A stretch of DNA of 64,000 bases from Rhodanobacter thiooxydans (GCF_030291135.1 NZ_CP127409.1:992001-1056000), one strand, 5' to 3'. Shown: positions 8,660 to 18,331, numbered from the stretch's first letter. Notes: a model not told the origin generated them from the letters alone. Numbers and translations: made by a program.

Positions 8660-10855
8660 TCAGTCGGCGACCTTCGCCGACTCGTGGGTTTCCGGCGTCG
8701 CCGCCGGGATGATCGTCAGTACCGGGGTGGGCAGCGGCCGCGCAGCGCGTTCACGCTTCTTGCGGCGCTCCACCAGCGGCGGGCATTTCTGGTCGTTGGC
8801 GTAGGTGACCTGGCAGTCCAGGCAGTAGTGGCATTCGTTGAAGTTGATCTGGCCGATCGCGTTGATCGCCTTCACTTCGCACTCGTTCGCACAGATCTGG
8901 CAGGGACGGCCGCATTCCTTGCGCCGGCGCAGCCACTCGAACAGGTGCCAGCGGCCGGACACCGCCAGCCCGGCGCCCAGCGGGCACACGTAGCGGCAGT
9001 AGAACTTGTTGTTGAACGCCGACACCGCCACCAGTGCCACCGCGTAGAGCACGTAGCTCCAGGAGCGGGCGAAGTGCAGCGTGATCGCGGTCTTGAACGG
9101 CTCGATCTCGGCGTAGTGCTCGGCCATGTTGAGCGACTGCAGCGACATCCCGAACAGCACCAGCAGGATGATGTACTTGATCGCCCACAGCCGCTCGTGC
9201 AGGTACTGCGGCACCTCGAACTGCGGCACGTGCAGCCGGCGCGCCAGCTTGTTCACCAGCACCTGCAGCGCGCCGAACGGGCACAGCCAGCCGCAGTAGA
9301 TGCCGCGCCCGAGCAGCAGCAGGGTGGCGGCCACGAACACCCACAGGATGAACACCAGCGGGTCCATCAGGAAGGTGGACCAGTGGAAACCGTGCAGCAC
9401 CGCCTGGATGAAGGTGAGGATGTTCACCACCGACAGCTGCGCCAGCCCGTACCAGCCAATGAACACCAGCGTGTAGATCAGGAAGCCCACGCGCAGGCGT
9501 TCGAGCAGGTGTGGCCGCGTCACGATCCAGTCCTGGAACATCAGGATCAGGGTGAGTACCGACAGTCCCGCCAGCAGCAGCGCGATGTCCAGCCGGCGCC
9601 CGTGCCATATCTTCTGCCACAGCGGCGCATCGGCCGGCAGCGCATCGGTATCGGCTTCGGCCGCCGCTTCCGGGCGCGTGGTGTAGGCCGCCGGCATGCG
9701 GTAGTCGCGGGTGAAGGTGTGGTAGATGCTTTGCAGTGGGCCGACCTGGCGGTTCACCAGCAGCTGCAGTGTCCACGGCCGGGTCGCGTCGAAGCCGCTG
9801 ACGCCGTGGCGCACGATGAAGATCGCCTGCTCGGCGAAGGCCGGCTTGCCGCGCAGCGGGGTATCGTTCAATTGCACCAGGTCGGTATCCTTGAACAGCG
9901 CCAGCTTGCCGTCCTGCAGCAGGTGCACGCGGTCGAAGATGCCGCCACGCACGTAGCCCACGCCCTTGAACGAGTAGATGCCGTTGGCCATCACCGCGAT
10001 GGCCGAGTCGCCGGGCTTGAGCTGCTTCATCAGGTCGGCGTGGGCCACTTCACCGAGCAGGTTGCGACCCACCGTGGGCGGGGTGACGTCGGCGAAGTAC
10101 AGGTCGATGAAGGTGTCCGCGCCGTGGCCGGGCGCCGGCGCGGTGGGGTCGTCGACCAGGCCGCTTTCCGGCTGGCCCTTGAAGGCGTCGGTGATCTCCT
10201 GCCGCGCCAGTCGCAGGTGGCCGATCGCGCCGTTGCCGGTCAGTGCCTGCCAGTCGGCCGGCACGAAGTAGTCGGCGCGGACCTGCGCGGCGGCCGCGCC
10301 GGTGTCGACCGCGCCGGCGATCAGCTTGCGCGAGGCGGCCACCTTCAGCGCCGAGTTCATGATCGTCTCGTTGGCCACCATCGAGGTCACCGTGGCGCTG
10401 CTGATCGCGTCGATGCGCACGCTGCCGCTGCTGCCGCCGCCAACCACGATCTGGTCGTCCACGCGATGGCCGATGTAGCGCGCCACGAAGTCGTACAGCT
10501 TCTGCACCGGGATGCCGACCAGCAGAATCGGCTCGTGCTGCTCCAGCACGCGGACGTCGCGGATGGTGCCGTCGGTGCCGATCGACACCAGCATGTTGAT
10601 CGGTGCCCCGGAGTAGGCCGGCACCGGCGCCACCATCACCGTCTCGAATACGTAGCCGATCACCTGGTCGCCGTGGTACACGGCCGCGGCGGGCGGGGTG
10701 CCCTCGATGTCGCCGAAGTGCTCGGCCTCGGGGAATACCTGGTGCAGCTGCGGATACTTCGCGTCGATGCCGGCCAGCGCCGCGGAGGCGGGCAGCAGCA
10801 ACAGCAGCGCGAGCAGCAGCCGGGCGATGAGGGAGCGGGAGCGGGCGTCGCGCAT
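8660..10855 (-). CDS. nosR: NosR flavin/iron-sulfur membrane electron donor to NosZ (731 aa)
   Basis: A polytopic inner-membrane protein needed for nos expression and electron supply to NosZ. It has a signal-like first helix (8-28), then a periplasmic FMN-binding domain with a flavinylation motif DAISSAT in which T155 is the expected covalent FMN site. A transmembrane NapH-like part follows with CGWLCPFG and CRYVCPLG, then two ferredoxin-type clusters ([12 protein letters not shown] and CHYCLDCQ...KCP). Length fits NosR (about 700-780). The ATG at 10855 forms an ATGA overlap with the apbE stop, which rules out the longer upstream frame. Confidence 0.94.
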   Translation of the reverse strand: MRDARSRSLIARLLLALLLLLPASAALAGIDAKYPQLHQVFPEAEHFGDIEGTPPAAAVYHGDQVIGYVFETVMVAPVPAYSGAPINMLVSIGTDGTIRDVRVLEQHEPILLVGIPVQKLYDFVARYIGHRVDDQIVVGGGSSGSVRIDAISSATVTSMVANETIMNSALKVAASRKLIAGAVDTGAAAAQVRADYFVPADWQALTGNGAIGHLRLARQEITDAFKGQPESGLVDDPTAPAPGHGADTFIDLYFADVTPPTVGRNLLGEVAHADLMKQLKPGDSAIAVMANGIYSFKGVGYVRGGIFDRVHLLQDGKLALFKDTDLVQLNDTPLRGKPAFAEQAIFIVRHGVSGFDATRPWTLQLLVNRQVGPLQSIYHTFTRDYRMPAAYTTRPEAAAEADTDALPADAPLWQKIWHGRRLDIALLLAGLSVLTLILMFQDWIVTRPHLLERLRVGFLIYTLVFIGWYGLAQLSVVNILTFIQAVLHGFHWSTFLMDPLVFILWVFVAATLLLLGRGIYCGWLCPFGALQVLVNKLARRLHVPQFEVPQYLHERLWAIKYIILLVLFGMSLQSLNMAEHYAEIEPFKTAITLHFARSWSYVLYAVALVAVSAFNNKFYCRYVCPLGAGLAVSGRWHLFEWLRRRKECGRPCQICANECEVKAINAIGQINFNECHYCLDCQVTYANDQKCPPLVERRKKRERAARPLPTPVLTIIPAATPETHESAKVAD

Positions 10856-11922
10856 CAGGCCAGCTCCGCCGTGCCGGCGATCAGCGGCAGTTCGCACGAG
10901 CGCCAGCGTTGTTCGCCGGTGCGCGAGAACGCCAGCCACTGGTGGTCCTGCGCGTCCATCAACGCGGACAGCCGCGGCAGCTCCAGCGAAAACGCCGCCG
11001 TGCTCATGCCATCGGCCAGCACCGAACGCTGCGCCATCACGGTGACGCTCGAATAGCTTTGCGGCGACCAGCCGGTGCGCGGGTTGACGATGTGGAACAG
11101 GCGCCGGTCGGCGGAGAAGAACACGCGGTAGTTGCCCGAGGTGGACAGCGCCGCGTTGCGCAGCTGCAGCACCGCTGCCACGCGGCTCACGTCGCGCGGG
11201 TCGACGATGCCGACGTTCCAGTGCCGCTCGGGGTCGTTGCCGCAGATCGCGTGGATGTCGCCGCCGGCGTCGATCAGGGCGTACTCGATGCCGGCGCCGC
11301 GCAGCGCAGCGATGCCCTGGTCGACCACGTGGCCCTTGGCGATGCCGTCCAGCGTGATCGCCATGCCCGGCCGCGACAGCCGCGCGCCGCGCGCGTCCAG
11401 CGCAAGGTCGCGGTAGCCGACCAGCGCATCGCGATCCTCGGCCACGCGCTGCTCGTGCGCGTCGGTGCGGCTTGCGCCGCGCAGCGTCTCGAAGTAGCGC
11501 AGCACCGGCAGCACGGTCGGGTCGAACGCGCCGTCGGTCAGCCGCGACAGCGCCAGCGCCTGGCGCAGCACCGCGTCCAGCTGCGCGGGCACTTGCGCCA
11601 GCTGGCCGTCGCGGTTCAGTCGCGTCAGCGGGCTGGCCGGGTCGAAGCGGGTCAGCTGCGCGGCGGTCGCCGCCATGCGCGCGAACGCTGCCTCGATCGC
11701 CACGCCGGCGGCCTGCACGTCGTCGGCCAGGCAGGTCACCGAAACGGAGGTCTGCATCAGCGTGCGCTCGCGGCGCACCTGCCACAGGTTCTGCTTGCGC
11801 TTGAGCACCGCCCAGCCGCCGCCAGCCAGCAGGCCGCCGGCGATGGCGAGCTGGCCGGCCTGCCGCAGCAGTCGCCGGCGCTCGGGCGAGCGCGGTTCGG
11901 TGGGTTCGATGGAACGGTGCAT
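10855..11922 (-). CDS. apbE: FAD:protein FMN transferase, ApbE/NosX (355 aa)
   Basis: ApbE-family enzymes use FAD to attach FMN covalently to a Thr or Ser of target proteins. The position directly before nosR, with a 4-base overlap, makes NosR T155 the likely substrate, which is the role of NosX in other denitrifiers. The N-terminus has RRRLLRQ followed by a hydrophobic stretch, a Tat-like or anchor signal for the periplasm. Conserved ApbE features are LDGIAKGHVVDQ, the DAGGDIHA segment, and HIVNPRTG near the C-terminus. Length is usual. Confidence 0.92.
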   Translation of the reverse strand: MHRSIEPTEPRSPERRRLLRQAGQLAIAGGLLAGGGWAVLKRKQNLWQVRRERTLMQTSVSVTCLADDVQAAGVAIEAAFARMAATAAQLTRFDPASPLTRLNRDGQLAQVPAQLDAVLRQALALSRLTDGAFDPTVLPVLRYFETLRGASRTDAHEQRVAEDRDALVGYRDLALDARGARLSRPGMAITLDGIAKGHVVDQGIAALRGAGIEYALIDAGGDIHAICGNDPERHWNVGIVDPRDVSRVAAVLQLRNAALSTSGNYRVFFSADRRLFHIVNPRTGWSPQSYSSVTVMAQRSVLADGMSTAAFSLELPRLSALMDAQDHQWLAFSRTGEQRWRSCELPLIAGTAELA

Positions 11923-11974
11923 GGGAGGACCTCCCGGTGTGCGTCTTGGTGCGAAGGCGAAAAGGCGTGAAGCG

Positions 11975-13054
11975 TCAGGCCGCGCTGGCTTCGACCTGTG
12001 GCGGCGGTTGCGTCACGGCGCCGGTGCCTCTGGCATCGCGCACGCCCAGGCGCCGCTGCAGTGCCGGGCTGGTGGTCGTGTACTGCAGGTTCACCTTGTC
12101 GCCGGGGTGCAGGTGCGCGTGTGCGGCGAAGGCGCACAGCGCCGTCTCGTGGAAGCCGGAAAGGATCAGCTTCTTCTTGCCGGGATAGGTGTTGATGTCG
12201 CCCACCGCGAACACGCCGGGTACCGAGGTCTGCAACGTCGATGGATCGACCACCAGCTGCTGGCGTTCCAGGGCCAGTCCCCACTCGGCGATCGGCCCCA
12301 GCGCCGGATGCAGGCCCCAGAACACCAGCAGCTGCGACGCCTCGATGCGCTGGACCATGCCGCTGCGCGTGCGCACGCGCACCTGCGACAGCGCGCCAGC
12401 GGCCGTCTCCAGCCCGACGATGTCGCCTTCGCAGAACTGCATGCGGCCCTCGTCGCACAGCGCCTGCATGCGCGCCACACTGGCCGGTGCCGCGCGGAAG
12501 CTGGACGAGCGATGCACCAATACCAGGCTGCGTACCCGCTCGACCAGGGCCAGCGCCCAATCCAGCGCCGCGTCACCGCCGCCGGCGATCACGATGTCCT
12601 GGTCGTCGAACAGCGCCGGCTGCGTCACCTTGTAGTGCAGCGTGCGGCCTACCAGCGGCGCGGCTTCCGGCAGGTCCAGCGTGCGCGGTGCGAACGCGCC
12701 CAGGCCGCCGGCAATGATCACCACGCCGGCGTCGAAGGCCAGGCCGCCACTGGTCTGCAGGCGAAAGCGGCCGTCGTCCATGCGCTGCAGCGCGGTGACG
12801 GTATGGCCCAGGTGGAACTTCGGCGTGAACGGGCGGATCTGCTGCTGCAGACGCTCGATCAGTTCGCGCCCGCTGCACACCGGCAGTGCCGGGATGTCAT
12901 AGATCGGCTTGTCCGGATACAGCTCGACGCACTGGCCGCCGGCATGCGGCACGGCATCGATCACGTGCGTATCCAGCCCCAGCAGGCCCAGCTCGAAAAC
13001 CTGGAACAGGCCGACCGGGCCCGCACCGATGATGACAGTGTCGCAGCTGATCAT
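11975..13054 (-). CDS. Ferredoxin-NADP+ reductase, thioredoxin-reductase-like type, first gene of the nos operon (359 aa)
   Basis: A two-domain FAD/NAD(P) reductase. The FAD-binding GAGPVGL motif is near the N-terminus, GGQCVELYPDKPIYDIP follows, and the NADPH-binding motif is GGGDAALDWAL. VFAVGDINTYPGKKKLILSGFHE near the C-terminus is typical of the YumC-type ferredoxin/flavodoxin-NADP reductases. It stops 52 bases before apbE on the same strand, so it probably feeds electrons to NosR or to ferredoxin under denitrifying conditions. The ATG at 13054 is preferred over that at 13087: AAGGCGGA precedes it, and the inferred transcript start at about 13076 would leave the upstream ATG out. Confidence 0.85.
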   Translation of the reverse strand: MISCDTVIIGAGPVGLFQVFELGLLGLDTHVIDAVPHAGGQCVELYPDKPIYDIPALPVCSGRELIERLQQQIRPFTPKFHLGHTVTALQRMDDGRFRLQTSGGLAFDAGVVIIAGGLGAFAPRTLDLPEAAPLVGRTLHYKVTQPALFDDQDIVIAGGGDAALDWALALVERVRSLVLVHRSSSFRAAPASVARMQALCDEGRMQFCEGDIVGLETAAGALSQVRVRTRSGMVQRIEASQLLVFWGLHPALGPIAEWGLALERQQLVVDPSTLQTSVPGVFAVGDINTYPGKKKLILSGFHETALCAFAAHAHLHPGDKVNLQYTTTSPALQRRLGVRDARGTGAVTQPPPQVEASAA

Positions 13055-13082
13055 GAACGAATCCGCCTTGTGGACGAGGCGG

Positions 13083-13124
13083 ATCATGCGCGCGCACGAA
13101 GGTGATGCTTTTGACTTCGGTCAG
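13083..13124 (-). promoter_or_regulatory. FNR/DNR-type box and -10 element for the nos operon
   Basis: TTGAC-TTCG-GTCAG (13111-13124) differs by one base from the symmetric TTGAC-N4-GTCAA box used by DNR/NnrR and close to FNR sites. Read on the minus strand, CATGAT (13083-13088) is a fair -10. This puts the start near 13076, 41.5 bp from the box centre, which is the class II activator position. The 5' leader would be about 22 bases and contains the ribosome-binding site. Regulation by low oxygen and/or NO is inferred. Confidence 0.6.
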
Positions 13125-13246
13125 ATTCGACCGGGCGGTTCGTGTGGTCGAATGACGCATGAGCACGTTCATGTTCCAGGCCACGGAACTCCGCGACCCG
13201 AACCGGTGCATCGGGATTTCCGGCCAGGGGACCGTTCGGCGCAATA

Positions 13247-13795
13247 TCAGTCGGCGGTTGCCGGCCACCGTTGCGGCACCTTGCGGATGCCTTCGGCCGG
13301 ATAGCCCATCTGCACCACGCGTGCGACCAGCGCGTCGTAGTCAGCCTGTGACACGGTGGGCGTGCGCGCCATGACCCAGGTGTAGTCGCGCGCGTCGCGG
13401 GCCACGATGACCTGGCTATAGTCGTCCTTCAGGTACGCCACGATGTATTGCGCCTTGAGCGGCCAGAACACCTGCACGCCCCAGACGGCATTGCCGCTGT
13501 CCGCCTTCACGAAACCGGTGGAGTGGATCGTCTTGACCGGTTTGTCGAAGCCGCCGTTGTTGAAGTGGAACTGGGTGTAGATGTTTCCGTCCGGCTGCAG
13601 CGTGTAGGTTTCGACCGGGTTGTAGGCGTTCTTTTCGAAACGCGTGGGGATGGTGGCGATCACGTACCACTTGCCCATGAAGCGCGGCAGGTCGACATGG
13701 GCGACCGGCTTGATCGGCGGCAGATCACCGGCGTGAACGCCGGTGCTGGCGGCCGCCAGGGCGCAGGCCATCAACAAGGTTCTTGGAAGGGACAT
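13247..13795 (-). CDS. Lipocalin (Blc-like), last gene of the fatty-acid operon (182 aa)
   Basis: A signal peptide (1-22, ending VHAGDL) is followed by the lipocalin signature GKWYVIATIP and the eight-stranded barrel sequence. The C-terminal DYTWVMARTP and YDALVARVVQMGY segments are typical of bacterial Blc. Unlike E. coli Blc there is no lipobox Cys, so it is probably a free periplasmic protein. Lipocalins bind fatty acids or lysophospholipids. It starts 44 bases after the CFA-like methyltransferase gene, so a role in handling the modified lipids is inferred. Confidence 0.88.
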   Translation of the reverse strand: MSLPRTLLMACALAAASTGVHAGDLPPIKPVAHVDLPRFMGKWYVIATIPTRFEKNAYNPVETYTLQPDGNIYTQFHFNNGGFDKPVKTIHSTGFVKADSGNAVWGVQVFWPLKAQYIVAYLKDDYSQVIVARDARDYTWVMARTPTVSQADYDALVARVVQMGYPAEGIRKVPQRWPATAD

Positions 13796-13839
13796 GCCAT
13801 GACTCCGAGGCGAAAGAGGAAGGTGATGGAGTGGGGCGC

Positions 13840-14922
13840 TCAAGGCCGCACGAAACGGTAATGCGCCACCAGCCATTCCTGGCCGTTGGCGTAGCCGAAC
13901 AATTCCGCGCAGGACATCCAGAACATCCGCCAGCGCTGGAACCACAGTGATGCGGCCTGTCGGCCATAGGCTTCGACCAGTACCGCCATCACCTGATCCT
14001 TGCGTGCGTCCTGATTCGCCAGCCAGTGATTCGCGCTGCGCTGGTAATGCGTGCCGTCGACATGCCAGTGCTGCTCGATCTGCAGCTCGCGCTGGAACCA
14101 CAGCAAGGTGTCGGAGGCCGGCATCAGGCCACCGGTGAAGAAGTGCCGGCCCATCCAGTTGTCCTCGCCCGTCGTCTCGAACGGATACATCAGCGTCCGG
14201 TGCGCGAAAATGTGCACGAACAGCTTGCCGCCGGGTCGCAGCCAGCTGGCGATGCGGCCGAGCAGGATGTCGTAGTTGCGCATGTGCTCGAACATTTCGA
14301 CCGACACGCAGCGGTCGAATTGCGCCGCGTCGAGTTCCAGCAGGTTCACGTCGCAGGTGGCCACGCGCACGTTGAACAGACCGCGCTTGCGGCACTGCGC
14401 CTCGATGTGTTCGCGCTGCTGGTGCGAATTGGATACTGCCTTGATCCGAGCATTCGGATAGCGCTCGGCCATCCACAGCGTGAGCGAGCCCCAGCCGCAG
14501 CCAAGTTCGAGGATCGTCTGGCCGTCCGCCAGTTCGGCGCGTTCGCCATACAGCGTGAGCATGGCCTCCTCGGCCTGATCCAGCGACTCGTCGCCGCGCG
14601 GGTAATAGCAGCCGGAATATTTCAGGCGCTTGCCGAGGCACAGTTCGAAGAACGCTGGCGGCAGTTCGTAATGCTGCGCATTGGCGGCGTCGGTGTGGAT
14701 CGCCACCGGGCTGTGCCGCAGCATCTCGATACGTTCGGCGAAGCGGGCGGCTTGCTGATCCAGCCCGCCGCTCATCTCCTCGCGCAGTCGCTGCGCGCAC
14801 ATGCGCCGGATGCCTTGCCGCAGCAGCGCATCGGGCAGATGCCCTCGTTCGGCCAGACCCAGCAGGCCGGTGGCGGGCCGCTCCTGCGGCAACTCGTGGG
14901 ACGCCGTGGCGACGGTATTCAT
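13840..14922 (-). CDS. SAM-dependent methyltransferase of the cyclopropane-synthase family (360 aa)
   Basis: Class I methyltransferase fold with SAM motif ILELGCGWGSLTLWM, then VSNSHQQREHIE and CVSVEMFEHMRNY, all as in CFA-type lipid methyltransferases. The N-terminal 110 residues differ from classical CFA synthase, and it is clearly diverged from the other two CFA paralogues in this window. Proteins of this type beside FAD oxidase/DUF1365 genes methylate unsaturated acyl chains, as in the furan-fatty-acid (Ufa) pathway of Rhodobacter; that analogy is an inference. The ATG at 14922 overlaps the DUF1295 stop by 4 bases. Confidence 0.85.
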   Translation of the reverse strand: MNTVATASHELPQERPATGLLGLAERGHLPDALLRQGIRRMCAQRLREEMSGGLDQQAARFAERIEMLRHSPVAIHTDAANAQHYELPPAFFELCLGKRLKYSGCYYPRGDESLDQAEEAMLTLYGERAELADGQTILELGCGWGSLTLWMAERYPNARIKAVSNSHQQREHIEAQCRKRGLFNVRVATCDVNLLELDAAQFDRCVSVEMFEHMRNYDILLGRIASWLRPGGKLFVHIFAHRTLMYPFETTGEDNWMGRHFFTGGLMPASDTLLWFQRELQIEQHWHVDGTHYQRSANHWLANQDARKDQVMAVLVEAYGRQAASLWFQRWRMFWMSCAELFGYANGQEWLVAHYRFVRP

Positions 14923-15701
14923 GGATCGCTCCTTTTCGGAAACCAGGGAATCAGCATGGAGGTGCTGCGTTGATAGGCGCGGTAATCGTCGCCGCGGCTG
15001 CGCAGTGCCTGTGTCTCGGTATAGGGAATGCCGCTGATCCAGCGCAGGAACACATACATCACCAGCGGCCCAGCCCAGGCCAGCCACGCGATTGGCGATC
15101 CGATCGCCAGGCCGACGTAGGCGAACCAGTGGATCCATTCGAAGAAATAATTGGGGTGACGCGAATAACGCCACAGGCCTTCACGGCAGGTTTGCCCGCG
15201 ATGGGCTGGATCGGCGCGGAAGCGGGCGAGCTGGTGATCGGCGATCGACTCGCCGATCACGCTGAGCAGCCAGATCGCGATGCCGACCAGCAGCCACGGG
15301 CTGAATCCGCGCGGGTTGCGCGCCACGGCCAGGAACGGCAGCGAAAACAGCACGATCAGCAAGGCCTGGAACTGGAAGAACAGGAAAAACCTGGACTGAC
15401 TGCCATGCCAGTGCGTGCGCAGATGCTGATAGCGGCCATCCTCCGGCTCACCGCGCACCCGTTTCCACAGATGCGCTGCCAGTCGTACGCCCCACAGTCC
15501 GCCAAGTATCGCCAGCGTCAGCCGGGATGACGCAGCGCCCGCGCCGATCAGGGCCAGCAGCACGGCGCCACTGCCCGCGCCGGCCGCCCACAGCACGTCG
15601 ACGATGCCGGCATTGCCATGCTTGCGCTGCCACAACCAGCCCAGGCTCATGATCAACGCCGCCAGCAACCACAGGCAGGCCAGTTGAAGCCACGCAGTCA
15701 T
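14919..15701 (-). CDS. DUF1295 membrane protein, steroid 5-alpha-reductase-like (260 aa)
   Basis: About seven hydrophobic helices. The conserved C-terminal region LWRYSRHPNYFFEW...YTETQALRSRGDDYRAYQ is the NADPH-binding signature of the isoprenylcysteine methyltransferase / steroid reductase (DUF1295) family. It is probably an integral membrane reductase or methyltransferase acting on a lipid. It overlaps the genes on both sides in ATGA junctions and so is translated with them. The exact reaction is unknown. Confidence 0.85.
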   Translation of the reverse strand: MTAWLQLACLWLLAALIMSLGWLWQRKHGNAGIVDVLWAAGAGSGAVLLALIGAGAASSRLTLAILGGLWGVRLAAHLWKRVRGEPEDGRYQHLRTHWHGSQSRFFLFFQFQALLIVLFSLPFLAVARNPRGFSPWLLVGIAIWLLSVIGESIADHQLARFRADPAHRGQTCREGLWRYSRHPNYFFEWIHWFAYVGLAIGSPIAWLAWAGPLVMYVFLRWISGIPYTETQALRSRGDDYRAYQRSTSMLIPWFPKRSDP

Positions 15702-16252
15702 GACGCACGACCTTGCACGGGCGCAGATGCGGGGATCGCCGCGCTCGACCAGCGCCGGGCCAGCCACGCCAGCAGCGGCGTCGCGATGGCCCAGCCGACC
15801 GCCAGGCACAGCAGTCCGCGCCACGCGGGCGCCGCGAACGTCACCACGTGCCAGCCTCGTGATGCGCCCAGATAAGCCAGCGGGCCACCGATCCATCCCA
15901 GCAACGCGGCCCACCACAGACGCGTCTGCAGCCACGCCAGCGATTGGGTGAAGGTCAGCGCGAAGGTGACCCACAGCGCGAGAATCCATGCCGGCGCCAT
16001 CGCGGCGGATGGCCACGGCGTCGCATAGCTGGCCAGTCCTGTGCGGATCAACCCGCCATCCAGCAGAAGTCCCAGCACGATCGCCGTCAGCATCAGCGAC
16101 AGGTCGGCCTTGTATTGCAGCCCGACCACCAGCTGGCATGTTGCGTAAACCAGCATGCCGGCAATCCCCGGCCACGCCAGTCCGTGCCCGGCGCCAATCA
16201 CGGCAGCGAACCAGACCAGTTGATAGCCGACGAGGCTGCTCCAGAATTTCAT
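15698..16252 (-). CDS. DUF2878 membrane protein (184 aa)
   Basis: An almost wholly hydrophobic protein with about six helices, starting MKFWSSLVGYQLVWFAAV. The family, DUF2878, is known mainly from the same neighbourhood of CFA synthase, DUF1365 and amine-oxidase genes in proteobacteria, and has no assigned function. The ATG at 16252 sits in the ATGA with the CFA-synthase stop. The longer upstream frame is just the overlap with that gene. Confidence 0.8.
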   Translation of the reverse strand: MKFWSSLVGYQLVWFAAVIGAGHGLAWPGIAGMLVYATCQLVVGLQYKADLSLMLTAIVLGLLLDGGLIRTGLASYATPWPSAAMAPAWILALWVTFALTFTQSLAWLQTRLWWAALLGWIGGPLAYLGASRGWHVVTFAAPAWRGLLCLAVGWAIATPLLAWLARRWSSAAIPASAPVQGRAS

Positions 16253-17535
16253 GCCGGCAGGCCCCGGGTTGATTCGATCTGCGGCAGCCATGTCGCCTGC
16301 CGGTTGCCGGGCTTGGCCAGCAGCAGGTGTGCGACGCCGATCGAGCGCTCGCGGAAACCGCCTTCGCAATACGCCAGGTAGAACTCCCACAGACGGATGA
16401 AGCGTTCGTCGAAACCTTGCGCGCGCACCTGCGGCAGGTGCGCCATGAAACGCTCGCGCCAGGCCTTCAGGGTCAGCGCATACGAGTGGCCGAAGTCTTC
16501 CAGCTGGACCAGCGCCAGATCGCTGGCGCGGGTCTTCGAGGCGAGCAGTGCGCTGATCGACGGGATGAAGCTGCCGGGAAAGACGTGGCGCTTGATGAAA
16601 TCGACCGAGCTCAGCGCCTGGGCATAACGGTGATCCTCGATCGTGATCGCCTGCAGCAGGGCCAGCCCGTCCGGTTTCAGCAAGGCACCCAGCTGCCTGA
16701 AATAGGTATCGAGGTAGGGCGCGCCGATCGCCTCGACCATCTCGATCGAGACCAGCTTGTCGTATTGCCCGCGCAGGTCGCGGTAATCCTCCAGCAGCAG
16801 CTCGACCTGCGCGCCCATGCTGGCGGCGGCGACCCGTTCGCTGGCCAGCGCGTGCTGCTCGCGCGAGATCGTGGTGGTGGTGACGTGGCAGCCGTAATGC
16901 TGGGCGGCGTACAGCGCGAAGCCGCCCCAGCCGGTGCCGATCTCGATCACCCGGTCACCCGGTTTCAGATCGAGCTTGCGGCAGATGCGTTCGAGCTTGC
17001 GGGTGGAGGCGTCTTCCAGCGTGTCGGCCGGGTCCGTCCAGATCGCCGAGGAATACATCAGGTCCGGCGACAGGAACAGGCTGAAAAAATCGTTGCCGAG
17101 GTCGTAGTGCGCGGCGATGTTGCGGCGGCTGCCGTCGCGCGTATTGCGGCGCAGTGCATGCCAGCCGCGCAGCGCCATGCCGCCGAGCCGGGCCAGGCCG
17201 CTTTCCATGCCGTCGAGCAGGTCGCGGTTGCGCACCAGCAACTGCACCAGCCCGACCAGGTTGTCGCAGTGCCACAGGCCGTCCATGTAGGCTTCGCCGG
17301 CGCCCACGCTGCCGTTGGTTGCGATCGCGCGATAGAAGGCCGGGTCGCGGATTTCCATATGGATCTGCAACTCGGCAGTGGCCTCGCCGAATTCGAGCTG
17401 CACGCCGTCGTCGTTCAGCAGCAATCGCCCGTGCCGCAACTGGCGCAGTCGACCGAGCAGCTGCTGACGCAGGAAGCGATCGAAGGCGCCGATGCCGGGG
17501 CTGTCGTAGTCGGCGGTCTTGGCAATGTCGTTCAT
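16249..17535 (-). CDS. Cyclopropane-fatty-acyl-phospholipid synthase family methyltransferase (428 aa)
   Basis: COG2230 enzyme that transfers a methylene from SAM to the double bond of phospholipid acyl chains, or methylates them. The N-terminal lipid-binding part (1-140) is followed by the Y-D-L-G-N-D-F-F motif, the SAM site VIEIGTGWGGFALYAA, and TISREQHALA. The C-terminus keeps YCEGGFRERSIGVAH. Length (428) is longer than E. coli Cfa (382), as is usual for this operon type. It begins 19 bases after DUF1365 and shares an ATGA with DUF2878. Confidence 0.92.
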   Translation of the reverse strand: MNDIAKTADYDSPGIGAFDRFLRQQLLGRLRQLRHGRLLLNDDGVQLEFGEATAELQIHMEIRDPAFYRAIATNGSVGAGEAYMDGLWHCDNLVGLVQLLVRNRDLLDGMESGLARLGGMALRGWHALRRNTRDGSRRNIAAHYDLGNDFFSLFLSPDLMYSSAIWTDPADTLEDASTRKLERICRKLDLKPGDRVIEIGTGWGGFALYAAQHYGCHVTTTTISREQHALASERVAAASMGAQVELLLEDYRDLRGQYDKLVSIEMVEAIGAPYLDTYFRQLGALLKPDGLALLQAITIEDHRYAQALSSVDFIKRHVFPGSFIPSISALLASKTRASDLALVQLEDFGHSYALTLKAWRERFMAHLPQVRAQGFDERFIRLWEFYLAYCEGGFRERSIGVAHLLLAKPGNRQATWLPQIESTRGLPA

Positions 17536-17554
17536 GGCGAACCTCGGTGCAGCG

Positions 17555-18331
17555 TCAGGAAAGGGAGGGATGGTCGTGGACGGGATTCCGCTTCAGCCAC
17601 AGTCGCAATGCCTGCCAGTGGATCGCACCGACGACCTGTGCCGTCATCAGCGGATAGCGCCACAGCACACGCGCCAGCGAAGCGCCATTCAACGGTTTGC
17701 GTTGCAGGAAGAGGGTGGCATCGAACTCGCGCTGGCCATCGCGCAGTACATCCATGTGCACGTGCAGGTCGTCGGCGGGCGCGGTGAAACTCCAGTCGTA
17801 TTCGCGCGCCATCGGCATGAAGGGGGATACGTGGAACGTCTTGGGAAAGGCCCAGTGCAGCGCGCGTCCACGCGACTTCGCGGTCTCGATCGGCAGCACG
17901 TAGGCGTGGCGTTCCTTCCACGGTGTGTTGGTGATCTCTGCCACGATGCAGGCCAGACTCACGCCGTCCTGGGCGTAGCAGTAGTAGAAGCTGACCGGGT
18001 TGAACACGAAACCGAAGTAGCGCAGATGGGTCAGCAGCCGAACCGGCCCGACCGGGCGATGCCCGGTGGCTTGCTCGACGCGCTGGCGCACGGCTTCGGC
18101 CAGTGGCAGTCCGGTCGGGCCGAGATAATCGCTGCGGCGGAACTGCGCGACGTTGCCATGCTTGCTGGACCACAGCCAGCGCTGCCGGAACACCCGATCG
18201 ACTTCATCGAGATCCAGATAGAGCTGGGCCATCCGGTAATCGAAGGCGTGTGGATGCGGGGCGAGGCGGCGATGACGCACCACGCCTTCGTACACGGCGC
18301 TTGCCAGCGGCCTGCCCGCTTCGGCATTCAC
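17555..18331 (-). CDS. DUF1365 protein (258 aa)
   Basis: Contains the family core ASAVYEGVVRHRRLAPHPHAF, HLRYFGFVFNPVSFYYC and KTFHVSPFMPM. DUF1365 proteins are nearly always encoded between an FAD amine oxidase and a CFA synthase and are thought to act with them on acyl chains; the biochemistry is open. The start is a GTG at 18331 that overlaps the preceding stop as GTGA, with GGGGAG about 8 bases upstream. No ATG fits the family N-terminus. Confidence 0.88.
   Translation of the reverse strand: MNAEAGRPLASAVYEGVVRHRRLAPHPHAFDYRMAQLYLDLDEVDRVFRQRWLWSSKHGNVAQFRRSDYLGPTGLPLAEAVRQRVEQATGHRPVGPVRLLTHLRYFGFVFNPVSFYYCYAQDGVSLACIVAEITNTPWKERHAYVLPIETAKSRGRALHWAFPKTFHVSPFMPMAREYDWSFTAPADDLHVHMDVLRDGQREFDATLFLQRKPLNGASLARVLWRYPLMTAQVVGAIHWQALRLWLKRNPVHDHPSLS

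Noticed and set aside
6559..11056. Very long plus-strand open frames opposite nosZ and nosR
   Set aside because: They read as Val/His/Arg/Gln-rich sequence without domain signatures or ribosome-binding sites and lie exactly opposite well-supported nos genes. They are mirror frames of high-GC coding DNA.
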